This document shows positions 1 through 7,816 of a DNA stretch of 40,706 nt, piece after piece. The stretch comes from a virus. Below the pieces are notes generated by a model. The model was not told the DNA's origin. It saw only the letters and a list, made by a program, of their open reading frames with translations, and ran no database searches. Both the position numbers and the translations under genes were made by a program. How positions within the stretch are numbered: position 1 is the first letter of the stretch; every line of letters starts with the position of its first letter. The stretch is taken from the IMG/VR virus record IMGVR_UViG_3300025652_000165, positions 1 to 40,706 of that record; one strand, 5' to 3'.

Positions 1-35
1 AAAGTAGCTATAGGTCCTATTAACGCTGTGAGCAC
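1..35 (-). CDS. Partial gene start, possible holin-like membrane protein
   Basis: A GTG codon at 33-35 follows a good Shine-Dalgarno sequence (AAGGAG, 7 bases upstream) and opens a frame beginning MLTALIGPIAT that runs off the left edge. Only 11 residues are visible. Short hydrophobic beginnings of this kind occur in small phage holin-like proteins, and the gene lies downstream of the portal and two membrane-protein genes, so a lysis or membrane role is possible. The identification is weak because almost the whole gene is outside the window. It overlaps the end of the preceding 48-residue gene by 16 bases. Confidence 0.4.
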   Translation of the reverse strand, partial: MLTALIGPIAT

Positions 36-166
36 TTGCACTCCTTCTTAGAAAATCTACTGTCTATCCAAACTTTACCATAGTATAAGATAAAAAGCCA
101 AATTGTAAATAGTGTTCCTTCTATGTACGATAAATCATTCCACGCATCTAATACCATATTTTCCAT
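20..166 (-). CDS. Small single-span membrane protein (48 aa)
   Basis: This 48-residue frame starts with ATG at 164-166, directly after the TAA stop of the upstream gene (167-169). It encodes one hydrophobic segment at about residues 17-34 (TLFTIWLFILYYGKVW) and a basic, cysteine-containing tail (KKECKC). The upstream gene end supplies a Shine-Dalgarno-like GAAAGGTAAG. Size, one membrane span and position after portal-side genes fit a small lysis accessory or virion membrane protein, but no family is recognised. It was identified by translating the minus strand by eye. Confidence 0.55.
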   Translation of the reverse strand: MENMVLDAWNDLSYIEGTLFTIWLFILYYGKVWIDSRFSKKECKCSQR

Positions 167-922
167 TTACTTACCTTTCGTTGCATTGTTTAACGAATTA
201 ATTACATCATCAATGTTGGGTTCTTTACCCCAAGGATTATAAATACATTTGTATTGCTTTGGGCACCAACTCTCAATCATCATCTCATATGTTTGATTAT
301 TTCCTATATAAATACAAGCCATCTGCCCAGTTTTTGAATTAATTCTTTTTTTTAAACGGCAAGTTGTATATTTCTTTTTCTCAACCTTACCTTGATTCTG
401 TAGTTGTTGTTTAGTATATGCTTTTGGTTTGTATTCATATGCATGTGCTTTGTTAAAAAAAACAGAAGCAACTAATAATGCAAAACCACCAACAATCCCT
501 GCAACAAGAAGCCATGTAACTGCTTCACCAATCTGTCTTCTCATCTGTTGTTGTTTGTAAACTGTCTCTTGACGTTGCTTTCTTATCTGACCTTCCATAG
601 CCAATAGCTCATCATAAGCACCAGGTCCATGAGTCATATTTAGAAATGTCTTGAGCTCGTATCTTTGTTCCTCAAGTTTCTTCTTTGCAGCGTATGCAGC
701 CATTGCCGCCTCTTCAATAGAACCTGCTTTAAACAATTTACCAAACAAGGGAGGATTCTTCGCTTGCTTCTCTGCATTGTCAACATCACTTACGGCTCCC
801 ATCCATCTACCAATGTCACCAGACATTTGTTCAATGTCACGACCTACAGCAAATCCTTGTTTAATTGCAGAGAAAGCTTTTGATGCCACGCCAACGGCTA
901 ATGATATAGTTACTGGATCCAT
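167..922 (-). CDS. Conserved phage protein with one membrane span (251 aa), function unknown
   Basis: The N-terminal part (residues 1-130) is helical and charged, with heptad-like stretches around residues 75-130 that suggest a coiled coil. A clear transmembrane segment lies at about residues 134-156 (VTWLLVAGIVGGFALLVASV). The C-terminal part carries several cysteines (TTCRLKKR, MACIYIG, WCPKQYKC) that could pair outside the cytoplasm. From memory, proteins with the same beginning (MDPVT...) and an 'AKNPP(L/I)F.KLF' motif are common in marine podoviruses next to the portal gene, always without an assigned role. A membrane-anchored virion or lysis-related protein is possible. A TTGAAA-N16-TATAAT promoter-like sequence lies immediately upstream, so transcripts from it would be nearly leaderless. 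Confidence 0.8.
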   Translation of the reverse strand: MDPVTISLAVGVASKAFSAIKQGFAVGRDIEQMSGDIGRWMGAVSDVDNAEKQAKNPPLFGKLFKAGSIEEAAMAAYAAKKKLEEQRYELKTFLNMTHGPGAYDELLAMEGQIRKQRQETVYKQQQMRRQIGEAVTWLLVAGIVGGFALLVASVFFNKAHAYEYKPKAYTKQQLQNQGKVEKKKYTTCRLKKRINSKTGQMACIYIGNNQTYEMMIESWCPKQYKCIYNPWGKEPNIDDVINSLNNATKGK

Positions 923-928
923 ATCCAG

Positions 929-956
929 ATTATATCATAGGTTACTTACCTTTCAA
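929..956 (-). promoter_or_regulatory. Candidate sigma70-type promoter before the 251-aa gene
   Basis: On the minus strand TTGAAA (951-956) is followed after 16 bases by a perfect TATAAT (929-934). The expected start point, about 7 bases further, coincides with the ATG at 920-922, so a transcript would be leaderless or nearly so. The -35 box overlaps the last codons of the portal gene. This is a match to consensus only. Confidence 0.35.
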
Positions 957-3335
957 AGATGCCGCAGTATTTATACGATAGATATTTACATCGTTCCTAT
1001 CGTCAGCAATATTCTCTTGTAGTCTCTGTCTTTGTTGAGCTAACTCGTAAGCTTGCTGTAACTTAGCTTGATCAATCTGAAAATTCATTTGATCATTTTG
1101 AGCTTTTCTTTGTAACTCGGCTGTATCGTTCTCAAGCTCTTTCTTTCTAATCTCCACTAACGGATCAGACGGTTGCTGTGGCTGGAGTGATGGTATTACC
1201 TCATTCAATATCTCTCCAACCTGTTGAGCAATTGCTGCTTCAACAGCTTCTGGATTTATCTGTGGAACAGGCTCACCATTCATTTGTGCTTCTTCTGCTG
1301 TCTTTTGGAAGAACGTAGTTACCTGATCACGAGCCATCATACCCACATGTTCTTGTACATGAGCCTGTAACATAATGAATCCCTGTGGATTTGTTTGTGC
1401 TGCAGGTGTAGCCAAGAAGGAAACATGAGCTCTAACATGAGCTTCATGATCTTGCTGTTGAAATACTTGCAACGGCATGTTTTTCATACCATTTCCGTTC
1501 TCGGTTGCTGGATCAATGGGCTGTGGTTGTGGAGGCTGTGGTAAAATATTATCAATATTCTTAATATCCAACGCATCATACATACGTCTGTACGCCTCAT
1601 GCACATTATGTATCTGTGGTGCCGCTTGAGCTAGTTGTAATTGTGTTTGAGCTAGTGATAATCGCTGTGCCATAGAGAAAATGTTCGGATCTGACACTGG
1701 AAGTATGTCCACACGACCATCAAAGTCGGCTTGCATAGTCTCTGGGGGTACATTTCCTACAAAATACGGGTATGGAACTGGATTTTCACTAAAAATCTCG
1801 GCTAACATGCGAAATTCTTGCTTTTGAGCGTAATGTAGACGCTTATGTATGCTCGAAATGATCTTTGAACCTTGTTCAATCAAGGCAACAGTCGTTCCAA
1901 CAGGTGCTTGCGAGTTCATATCAGCAACTTTTGCATCTGCAACCTGTGCAAAACGTCTACCAGAGTCAACAACCACACCCAAAAGCTGTGCTAGTGTTCC
2001 CGATGGCTCTTTATATGGCAGAGGAATAATAGAATTTTTAAGATCGCCACCCGGTACATCGATATCTCTAAATTCACCAGGGTTTAGAGGCTCATCATCG
2101 TTACGGATACGAACACCCCTTGCTTTAAAACCAGCTGGTAAGTTCGATAATGTACCTGCATCAATTAACTGTCTTAGAATAGAAGTTGCAGCACGAGATA
2201 GACCTCCGATTGTGTGCAGTAACCCGAAACCATAAAATCCAAATCCTGGTAAAAATTTAAAATGGGTGAAATAATGACGTTTCCTCTTTAATGGGTCTTG
2301 TTCTCTAAAGTTTCTAGAAATTGATAACACTTTTCCAGAAGTTTGATCAAGGGTAACAATATAAGGCAACATAACACCCGAAGGATTCCCCTCCATATCC
2401 GTGTCTTCAAAACCTTCCAAGTCCAAGTCAATGTGGCATTCCAATAAGGTATAAGAGTCATCAGAATAGTTAGGGCGTAATCCCAACAACTCATCAGCAC
2501 GCTCTTGGATTGCTCCATCATCGTCACCCTCATCTGCTTCAGATAATTCAACATCTCTATAAACTCCCGCTACTTGTAGTTTGCGAATATCATTGTATGT
2601 CATTCTAACTACATGTGTCACCCTCTCCGCTGTTCTTAAATCACTAGCCGAATATGGAACAACCATATCTTCTGCTGGTACAAACTTGGAAACGGCTCTC
2701 TGTTTGGTTTCATCAAAATAAACTTTTTTAAATGTAGATCCAGTAAGTGGCAAATAAAACAACATTTGATCTGTATCTGGATCATACTCTTCCATGATTT
2801 CAGTTATCTGATAATTCATGAAATCTTCTACACGCTGGGCTTGTGCTTCAGTCTCCTTGGTCGGTGCACCAAGGATCTGGGTCTTTACAGGACCGCCACT
2901 TGGTAACATCTCTTTGTAACTTTGTGCTTGAAACTGGGTCACAGCCTCTGACAATAATGGATGAGTTACACCACTGGCTCCTAAGAAGGGCTCACTTCGA
3001 TCTTCGTAATTAATTCCAAGTAACCCTAATCCTTTGGCAATAGCCTCTTCCCAATCTTCCCTAGACTCAACGTCCTCTCGGAATTTGGATCTAAGGTCTG
3101 ATGATAAATCTCCCAGAACTGAATCGTCAAGAACCTCTGCAAGATTGGCTCCATGGTCATATGGTTCGGCTTCAACTTCTAATAATTCCTCACTTGCTAA
3201 TTCAATTCCTTCAGGTAACTCTTCCAATGTTTCAGGTAGCTCTATTTGAAGACTATCCTCTTCGGGCATCATTTGACCCCCTGCTCCCATTGATCCTTCT
3301 ACCATACCTGCGATTTGTCTGGGTTCTATTGCCAT
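942..3335 (-). CDS. Portal protein (797 aa)
   Basis: The portal forms the dodecameric ring at the capsid vertex through which DNA is packaged and ejected. Evidence is the length, the position two genes after terL, and the domain character. An acidic N-terminal region (about 1-100) is followed by the conserved block around GVTHPLLSEAV..FQAQ (about 120-140), LPLTGSTFKKVYFD and VPAEDMVVPYSA, which are typical of long marine podovirus portals. Later comes a stretch predicted to be the tunnel/stem (LGVVVDSGRRFAQVADAK). The C-terminus (about 715-790) is Gln-rich and coiled-coil-like, as in long P22-type portals that form a helical barrel. Its ATG overlaps the stop of the preceding gene by one base, and AAGGA inside that gene acts as ribosome binding site. 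Confidence 0.85.
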   Translation of the reverse strand: MAIEPRQIAGMVEGSMGAGGQMMPEEDSLQIELPETLEELPEGIELASEELLEVEAEPYDHGANLAEVLDDSVLGDLSSDLRSKFREDVESREDWEEAIAKGLGLLGINYEDRSEPFLGASGVTHPLLSEAVTQFQAQSYKEMLPSGGPVKTQILGAPTKETEAQAQRVEDFMNYQITEIMEEYDPDTDQMLFYLPLTGSTFKKVYFDETKQRAVSKFVPAEDMVVPYSASDLRTAERVTHVVRMTYNDIRKLQVAGVYRDVELSEADEGDDDGAIQERADELLGLRPNYSDDSYTLLECHIDLDLEGFEDTDMEGNPSGVMLPYIVTLDQTSGKVLSISRNFREQDPLKRKRHYFTHFKFLPGFGFYGFGLLHTIGGLSRAATSILRQLIDAGTLSNLPAGFKARGVRIRNDDEPLNPGEFRDIDVPGGDLKNSIIPLPYKEPSGTLAQLLGVVVDSGRRFAQVADAKVADMNSQAPVGTTVALIEQGSKIISSIHKRLHYAQKQEFRMLAEIFSENPVPYPYFVGNVPPETMQADFDGRVDILPVSDPNIFSMAQRLSLAQTQLQLAQAAPQIHNVHEAYRRMYDALDIKNIDNILPQPPQPQPIDPATENGNGMKNMPLQVFQQQDHEAHVRAHVSFLATPAAQTNPQGFIMLQAHVQEHVGMMARDQVTTFFQKTAEEAQMNGEPVPQINPEAVEAAIAQQVGEILNEVIPSLQPQQPSDPLVEIRKKELENDTAELQRKAQNDQMNFQIDQAKLQQAYELAQQRQRLQENIADDRNDVNIYRINTAASLKGK

Positions 3336-3646
3336 TATGTTATCCTTGTTTTTTTACTCTTTGTAGGACGTAATCTATTTGAAAACCTATTAGTAACAGT
3401 TTTACCCTTACCCTTTTTCACCATTTTTTTCTTAGTGGATTTTTTCTTAATTGTACCACCCTTTTTTCTTTCAGTGAAATCGTCTCCTTGGTTAAGTCCT
3501 AGCCCTTGAATATCTTGTATTACATCTTCTTTAGTGTTACTTCTTGAATACTGACCTATATTCGTATCATAGCCACTAGCAAGAGCAGATCCAAATTTTT
3601 TTAACAAATCTTTTTTAGTTAAATCGGATAATTGTTTTTTAGACAT
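3335..3646 (-). CDS. Lysine-rich small protein, head-region (103 aa)
   Basis: The N-terminal half contains KKDLLKKFGSALASGYD and an acidic helix (EDVIQDIQGL). The C-terminal half is strongly basic (ERKKGG, KKKSTKKKMVKKGKGK, RLRPTKSKK), which suggests nucleic-acid binding or contact with packaged DNA. The N-terminal half resembles the N-terminus of the neighbouring LysM protein (LLKKYGSSY...IRKIISDID, followed by KK.GG), so the two probably share a small domain. Single-base overlaps with both neighbours show tight operon packing. No functional family is recognised. A head-completion or packaging accessory role is only inferred from position. Confidence 0.7.
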   Translation of the reverse strand: MSKKQLSDLTKKDLLKKFGSALASGYDTNIGQYSRSNTKEDVIQDIQGLGLNQGDDFTERKKGGTIKKKSTKKKMVKKGKGKTVTNRFSNRLRPTKSKKTRIT

Positions 3647-4326
3647 TAGTAAGTTCCTTTAAACGTCCCACCACGAGCTTTCATTACTCCGCCCATGTTC
3701 ATTTTTCTAATGGTACCCCCTGCTTTTTTATTTCTGTCTGGAGTATCTTTGACTTTTTTCTGTTGTCTTTTTAACATTTTGTCATCATATATTTTTTTAT
3801 TCATTTCTTTCATATCAGATTTAGTCTGACCCTCATATGGATCCTTTTTCTTTTTTGTTCTAACTGGTTTTAATCTACCACCTTGAAAAGATTGTGGGTC
3901 TGGTACTTTTAATGTTTCTTTATTAAAGCCCATCATCTTTTGACCCTTGGCTTTTTTAGTGTCTTGAAAACCATATTCTGTGTCTATACTAGGGTTTAAT
4001 TTTTGTAACATGGCAATTGTAGTATTATTCGCTTTGGCAATACTACTTAAAGAATCACCCTTTTTTACTTTATAGCTTTTGGTAATTTTACTAGATCCAC
4101 CAGAAGAAATAGCTTTTTTTAAATCACCAAAGAAACTTCCAGTTGATTGTGATCCACCGTCTTTTTTTCTAACAGGCTCTGGGTCTATATCAGATATAAT
4201 TTTTCTTATTGTCATAGTGTCTTGATTTTTAAGAAAATCGTATTCATCTTTTCCGTAGTCTTTTTTATAAGAAGAGCCATACTTTTTTAAAAGTGCTGCC
4301 TTACTCATTTTACTATAATCTGCCAT
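3646..4326 (-). CDS. LysM-domain protein (226 aa)
   Basis: A LysM module lies at about residues 84-142 (YKVKKGDSLSSIAKANNT, then MLQKLNP). LysM binds N-acetylglucosamine glycans such as peptidoglycan. The N-terminus (residues 7-47) contains LLKKYGSSYKKDYG and a helix IRKIISDID that match the start of the next gene. The long C-terminal region is basic and low in complexity and ends in GGVMKARGGTFKGTY, a Gly/Arg-rich ending I associate with structural proteins of marine phages. There is no catalytic domain, so it is more likely a virion-associated cell-wall binding or structural protein than a lysin. It lies 11 bases downstream of terL. Confidence 0.75.
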   Translation of the reverse strand: MADYSKMSKAALLKKYGSSYKKDYGKDEYDFLKNQDTMTIRKIISDIDPEPVRKKDGGSQSTGSFFGDLKKAISSGGSSKITKSYKVKKGDSLSSIAKANNTTIAMLQKLNPSIDTEYGFQDTKKAKGQKMMGFNKETLKVPDPQSFQGGRLKPVRTKKKKDPYEGQTKSDMKEMNKKIYDDKMLKRQQKKVKDTPDRNKKAGGTIRKMNMGGVMKARGGTFKGTY

Positions 4327-4337
4327 GTTTCTACTCC

Positions 4338-5837
4338 TTAATAATATTCTCTTGCCCTACGAGGAAACCAGTTTTCTGGTATCTCTTCGTTCTCTAAACT
4401 AATAAATCCACCTTGTCTAAATCTCATAATAGCCATTGTCATACTATCACAATAGTCATCATGATCTCCAAACGGAAAAGATGCAACCTCTTCTATCACA
4501 TCTTCAGCAAACTTCTCTCCATCAGGATACCACACTTTGCCCGACTCGAAAATAGGTGACACCATATGCATCCTCGTGGTCTTGTCTATACCACCTCCAC
4601 CCTTCCGTCTACCAGGACTAAATGTAGTAACAGGTAAATTTACTAATCTTAACTCATCCGCTAAAGGTTGACCAGTAGCTTTTGCCTCAATCAACATTAA
4701 GTCAGGTTCCCAATATTCATTCTGCTCTAACGCAATCTCTTTTAATTCGGGAAAACTCCATCGACCCTTCTTTGCATCCAACATAATAATATGTTGATCA
4801 CCATCTTCCTTCGGCTCAAATATACCCCAAGTCGTAATAGCACTATAGTCAGCACTCTCTTTTTTACTATACGCAGTATCATAACTCTGAATAATATAAT
4901 CTAATCTCGGTGTGTCTTCTCTTTCCCAAACTTGCCACCAATCTCTCTTGATCATAGCAACAGCTTCCGATGTCGGGTTTTGTTGCCACTGGGCATTCCA
5001 CTTGACCGGGGACAGTGAAGCCTTGACCTTTAACAATTCATCTACTTCCCAGAACTCGGGCCATAAAGGTTTGTCACTAGGTAAAATAGCAGGAAATTCA
5101 ATTACCTCCCATTGATCTGCCATATTGTCCATTGCCATATTCTGAACTAATCGTCCCGTCAGATCCTTCTTCGACCATCTCGTTTGCACAATGATGATGG
5201 TACCCCCCGGTTGCAATCTCTGTCTCGGTCCAGATGTGTACCACTCATAGGTATTATCATAAGCAACCGAGGACAATGCATCTTGTTCCGAGTGAGGATC
5301 ATCAATGATCAATAAATCCGCACCACGACCCGTCATTGCGGCACCCACCCCCGCAGCGAAATATTCCCCGCCTGCACTAGTCTCCCAACGACCTGCTGCT
5401 TGGCTATCCTGTTTCAAGTCCGTGTTGGGGAAGATCTCAGCATATATGGGATCGGCAATGAGATCTCGGACTTTCCTACCGAATCTTACAGCAAGTTCCG
5501 TGTTCATGGTAGCCTGTATGATTTTTAATTTAGGATTACGACCCAGGAACCACGATGGCATTAAATATGACGCTAATTCTGATTTCGAGTGTCTAGGGGG
5601 CATGTTGATTATCAAACGCTTCAAGTTACCCGATGCAATGTCCTCGAGCTTTTTAGATATGACTCGATGATGGTTCCCCTCTATAAACCCTTCATATACA
5701 TGTTTGGCATATGATAGGAATTTTGTTTGGGCAACTTCCCTGGTTTGAAGTCGCTTGTGCTGTTCTTCCAGTAACAGGACTTCTTGTAACACCTCTTTTG
5801 GCAAAGCATCTAGGTTCATGCCCGAACAATAATACAC
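4338..5837 (-). CDS. terL: Terminase large subunit (499 aa)
   Basis: TerL is the packaging motor: an N-terminal ATPase that pumps DNA through the portal and a C-terminal RNase H-like nuclease that cuts the concatemer. The Walker A-type loop is at residues 80-86 (PPRHSKS), Walker B at 175-180 (LLIIDD), and a coupling-type motif TRW at about 219-221. The nuclease acidic residues are visible as SYDTAYSKKESAD (D320, D330), LIEAKATG (E384) and GDHDDYCDS near 458-464. Length is normal for podovirus TerL. The longest frame begins with GTG at 5835-5837, and an ATG lies six codons later (5817-5819). Neither has a convincing ribosome binding site, so the start is uncertain. Unusually, terS is not adjacent but about 3.5 kb away, beyond an AT-rich block. 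Confidence 0.95.
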   Translation of the reverse strand: MYYCSGMNLDALPKEVLQEVLLLEEQHKRLQTREVAQTKFLSYAKHVYEGFIEGNHHRVISKKLEDIASGNLKRLIINMPPRHSKSELASYLMPSWFLGRNPKLKIIQATMNTELAVRFGRKVRDLIADPIYAEIFPNTDLKQDSQAAGRWETSAGGEYFAAGVGAAMTGRGADLLIIDDPHSEQDALSSVAYDNTYEWYTSGPRQRLQPGGTIIIVQTRWSKKDLTGRLVQNMAMDNMADQWEVIEFPAILPSDKPLWPEFWEVDELLKVKASLSPVKWNAQWQQNPTSEAVAMIKRDWWQVWEREDTPRLDYIIQSYDTAYSKKESADYSAITTWGIFEPKEDGDQHIIMLDAKKGRWSFPELKEIALEQNEYWEPDLMLIEAKATGQPLADELRLVNLPVTTFSPGRRKGGGGIDKTTRMHMVSPIFESGKVWYPDGEKFAEDVIEEVASFPFGDHDDYCDSMTMAIMRFRQGGFISLENEEIPENWFPRRAREYY

Positions 5838-5858
5838 TTGAATGAAAAAATCAATGCT

Positions 5859-5876
5859 GCAACCTGCTTCGGTTGC
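5859..5876. repeat. Perfect hairpin GCAACC-TGCTTC-GGTTGC upstream of terL
   Basis: A 6-bp perfect inverted repeat with a 6-base loop lies 22 bases upstream of the terL GTG. On the minus (transcribed) strand it is followed, after several bases, by a run of T, so it might act as a weak terminator or leader structure for terL. It could also be a protein or packaging site between the terminase genes. The remaining gap to 5965 holds a G-run (5901-5913) and no gene. Confidence 0.5.
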
Positions 5877-5900
5877 TAAAGAAGCCCTCGCCCAATTTTA

Positions 5901-5913
5901 GGGGGTGGGGGGG
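5901..5913. other. G-run GGGGGTGGGGGGG in the terL upstream gap
   Basis: Twelve G in thirteen bases stand out in an otherwise AT-rich gap. On the minus strand it reads as a C-run in the terL leader. Its role is unknown. A packaging-initiation or cleavage signal is possible because it lies between the terminase genes. Confidence 0.4.
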
Positions 5914-5965
5914 CAAGATTAATGAAACTTGATTTTGAAATTTACAAAGTTACCCTAAAAATGTT

Positions 5966-6394
5966 TCATGATACAAGTAGCATTTTTTCAAGTACGATTT
6001 TTCTAGCTACTTCTAAACATTCTTTTAATGGGGCTTGTACTATTGGACTAGGTTTTTCTAATTTTGTAGCTTGATACAATGCCGATTTATAGCCGTCAAA
6101 TAAAAATAGGTTAGTGTTCAAGGGTACTTGATGCAAGATAAAAGAAACCCCTTTAAACTTATTATATTTTAAATGCCAAGCAATCTGCGACTTTTCTAAC
6201 TTAAATAATGTATTATCTTTAGTTTTCCCATTTCTTTTTATAGGGGTTTTTAACTCAATTAATATAGGTATTGATTTATATAATAAATACAAATCGGGAA
6301 AACCTGAACTTGTTAAACCATTTTCTATCTTATGAATAAAACATTCTTTTGGTAATGTAGCTTTTATATAATTAGAAAAGTTTTTTTCACTCAT
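5966..6394 (-). CDS. VRR-NUC-like PD-(D/E)XK nuclease (142 aa)
   Basis: The motif order fits a small virus-type VRR-NUC or Holliday-junction-resolvase-like nuclease: GFPDLYLLY (D34) followed by IPILIELKTP (E47 and K49) and Q70..WH. Such enzymes cut branched or damaged DNA and need Mg2+. At 142 residues it is a stand-alone catalytic domain plus a short C-terminal helix (ECLEVARKIVLEKM). The gene is AT-rich like the plus-strand cassette to its right, with which it shares a 134-base divergent promoter region, so it may belong to that block rather than to the terminase operon. A debranching nuclease beside terL would suit packaging of replication concatemers. That link is inferred. Confidence 0.75.
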   Translation of the reverse strand: MSEKNFSNYIKATLPKECFIHKIENGLTSSGFPDLYLLYKSIPILIELKTPIKRNGKTKDNTLFKLEKSQIAWHLKYNKFKGVSFILHQVPLNTNLFLFDGYKSALYQATKLEKPSPIVQAPLKECLEVARKIVLEKMLLVS

Positions 6395-6440
6395 AATTAA
6401 TTCATATACTAAAAAGACAATTAAAAAAACATTAAAATAA

Positions 6441-6454
6441 TATGGGATATTATG
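6441..6454 (+). promoter_or_regulatory. TATGGGATATTATG element, copy 1
   Basis: This 14-base word is identical to the copy at 9031-9044 and close to those at 7769, 10099 and 14795. It lies in the 134-base divergent gap between the nuclease gene and the ArdC-like gene. An additional TATAAT at 6481-6486, 43 bases before the ATG, could be the actual -10 box. Confidence 0.5.
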
Positions 6455-6528
6455 CTTTTTATCCTTTATTTATTTTAAAATATAATGTATAAATATTAGT
6501 ATAACTTAATAAAAAAGGGGCTTTAGCC

Positions 6529-7467
6529 ATGCAATATAAAAAATTCAATATAACTAAAAAAGATCATTATCAAGAAATTACAAACGCATTTATTGAACTG
6601 TTAGAAAATGAAAAAGGGAACTTTGTTAAAACTTGGCAAGATAACAGTTTAAACGGGCATTATAATATTAAGACTAAAAAAGCTTATCAAGGGACTAATG
6701 TTTTTAGTACGGCTATTAGTAGCTTTAAAAATGGTTTTAAATCTAATGAATGGGGTAGTTTTAAACAATGGCAAGATAAGGGCTTTAAAGTTAATAAAGG
6801 GGTTAAAGCTACTTATATTATATATTTTGAAATGATCGAAAATAAAAAAGCCCAATTAAAAGGTGAAGAAAAAAAACTTATTCCATTATTAAAAGGTTTT
6901 CCAATTTTTAATGCTGATCAAACTAGTTATAAAGATAGTAAAGATTATTTAAAAAACCTTAATTTATTAAAAGAACATGGCAATAAATTAATTTTTAATA
7001 ATAAAAGAATTGATAAAGTAGTTAATAATTCTAAAGCTATTATTAAACATGGGGGCAATAGGGCTTTTTATAGCCCTACAAGTGATTTTATACAAATGCC
7101 CAATAAAGAAAGTTTTAAAGATATTGATAATAATTCAAAAGAAGTAAATTATTATTCTACTTTATTACATGAGTTAACTCATTGGTCGGGGCATTCTTCA
7201 AGATTAAAAAGAGATTTATTTAACAGATTTGGTAGCAATGCATATGCTTTTGAAGAACTAGTAGCCGAAATTTCATCGGGCTTTTTATGTACTATGTTAG
7301 AACTTGTTAAACTTCCCACCCCTAACCATGCTAAATATATTAATAATTGGTTAGAAGTTTTGAAGAGTGATAAAAAAGCTATTGTAAAAGCTTTTGCATT
7401 AGCCCAAAAATCTAGCGATTTTATTTTACAATTTGAAGAAAAGAAAAAGATTAAGAAAGTAGCTTAG
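6529..7467 (+). CDS. ArdC-like antirestriction protein with zincin metalloprotease domain (312 aa)
   Basis: Two domains are visible. The N-terminal part (about 12-115) has the ArdC-type ssDNA-binding layout, with W36, a GxNVF-like motif and W75/W81. The C-terminal part carries the typical AFYSPTSDFIQMPNKESF block (179-196) and a zinc site HELTHWSGH (214-222), with a downstream glutamate in FEELVAEIS (241-249). ArdC proteins are carried by plasmids and phages and protect incoming DNA from restriction. The metalloprotease domain is thought to process other proteins. The start is supported by AAGGGGCTTTA upstream. It is the first gene of an AT-rich plus-strand cassette. About 300 residues is usual for this family. 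Confidence 0.85.
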   Translation: MQYKKFNITKKDHYQEITNAFIELLENEKGNFVKTWQDNSLNGHYNIKTKKAYQGTNVFSTAISSFKNGFKSNEWGSFKQWQDKGFKVNKGVKATYIIYFEMIENKKAQLKGEEKKLIPLLKGFPIFNADQTSYKDSKDYLKNLNLLKEHGNKLIFNNKRIDKVVNNSKAIIKHGGNRAFYSPTSDFIQMPNKESFKDIDNNSKEVNYYSTLLHELTHWSGHSSRLKRDLFNRFGSNAYAFEELVAEISSGFLCTMLELVKLPTPNHAKYINNWLEVLKSDKKAIVKAFALAQKSSDFILQFEEKKKIKKVA

Positions 7468-7468
7468 T

Positions 7469-7516
7469 TTTAACCCCTATTTAAGCCCCTATATTGGGGC
7501 TTAATTGGGGGTTAAA
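7469..7516 (+). repeat. Nested two-tier inverted repeat after the ArdC-like gene
   Basis: Two 9-bp perfect stems are stacked: TTTAACCCC (7469-7477) pairs with GGGGTTAAA (7508-7516), and TTAAGCCCC (7481-7489) pairs with GGGGCTTAA (7496-7504) around a TATATT loop. No T-run follows, so it is not a classical terminator. The inner right arm GGGGCTTAA is the same as the ribosome-binding leader of the next gene (7549-7557), so the left arm could pair with either. Confidence 0.75.
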
Positions 7517-7558
7517 GGTAAAACCCAATATAAACAATAACCATATAAGGGGCTTAAA

Positions 7559-7756
7559 ATGAACTTTTTAATATTCATTACTAAAGTATTAATAATACTA
7601 GCTTATTTAATTATGGGGCTTTTTATAATAGATATAGCCCCTACTACAATAATAAAAGATATGAACTTTATAGATTATTTTATTTGTTCAATTGGTACTA
7701 TGTTTATAATAGTATCTTTTTATTTATTCCATGTTTTTAGCCAATTAAATAAATAA
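7559..7756 (+). CDS. Two-span membrane protein (65 aa)
   Basis: Two hydrophobic helices are obvious: residues about 2-26 (LIFITKVLIILAYLIMGLF) and about 39-60 (DYFICSIGTMFIIVSFYLF), separated by a short polar loop (TTIIKDMN). The start is set by AAGGGGCTTAAA immediately upstream. No family is recognised. In a cassette with an antirestriction gene it might be a superinfection-exclusion type membrane protein, but nothing in the sequence proves this. It shares the very low GC of the cassette. Confidence 0.65.
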   Translation: MNFLIFITKVLIILAYLIMGLFIIDIAPTTIIKDMNFIDYFICSIGTMFIIVSFYLFHVFSQLNK

Positions 7757-7757
7757 T

Positions 7758-7789
7758 TTGTTTTATTATATGGGAAATTATTATATAAT
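7758..7789 (+). promoter_or_regulatory. Candidate promoter with TATGGGA element, copy 2
   Basis: TTGTTTTATT (7758 onward), TATGGGAAATTATT (7769-7782) and TATAAT (7784-7789) lie 27 bases before the ATG of the Gp88-like gene. The first 18 bases are almost the same as those before 9083. The TTGTTT to TATAAT distance is 20, longer than ideal for sigma70. Confidence 0.5.
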
Positions 7790-7816
7790 TTAAAGATAAT
7801 TAGAAAAGGGGAAATT

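Noticed and set aside
651-1022. Plus-strand open frames over the 251-aa gene
   Set aside because: They are antisense to a conserved minus-strand gene, rich in Ser/Leu without motif, and have no ribosome binding site.
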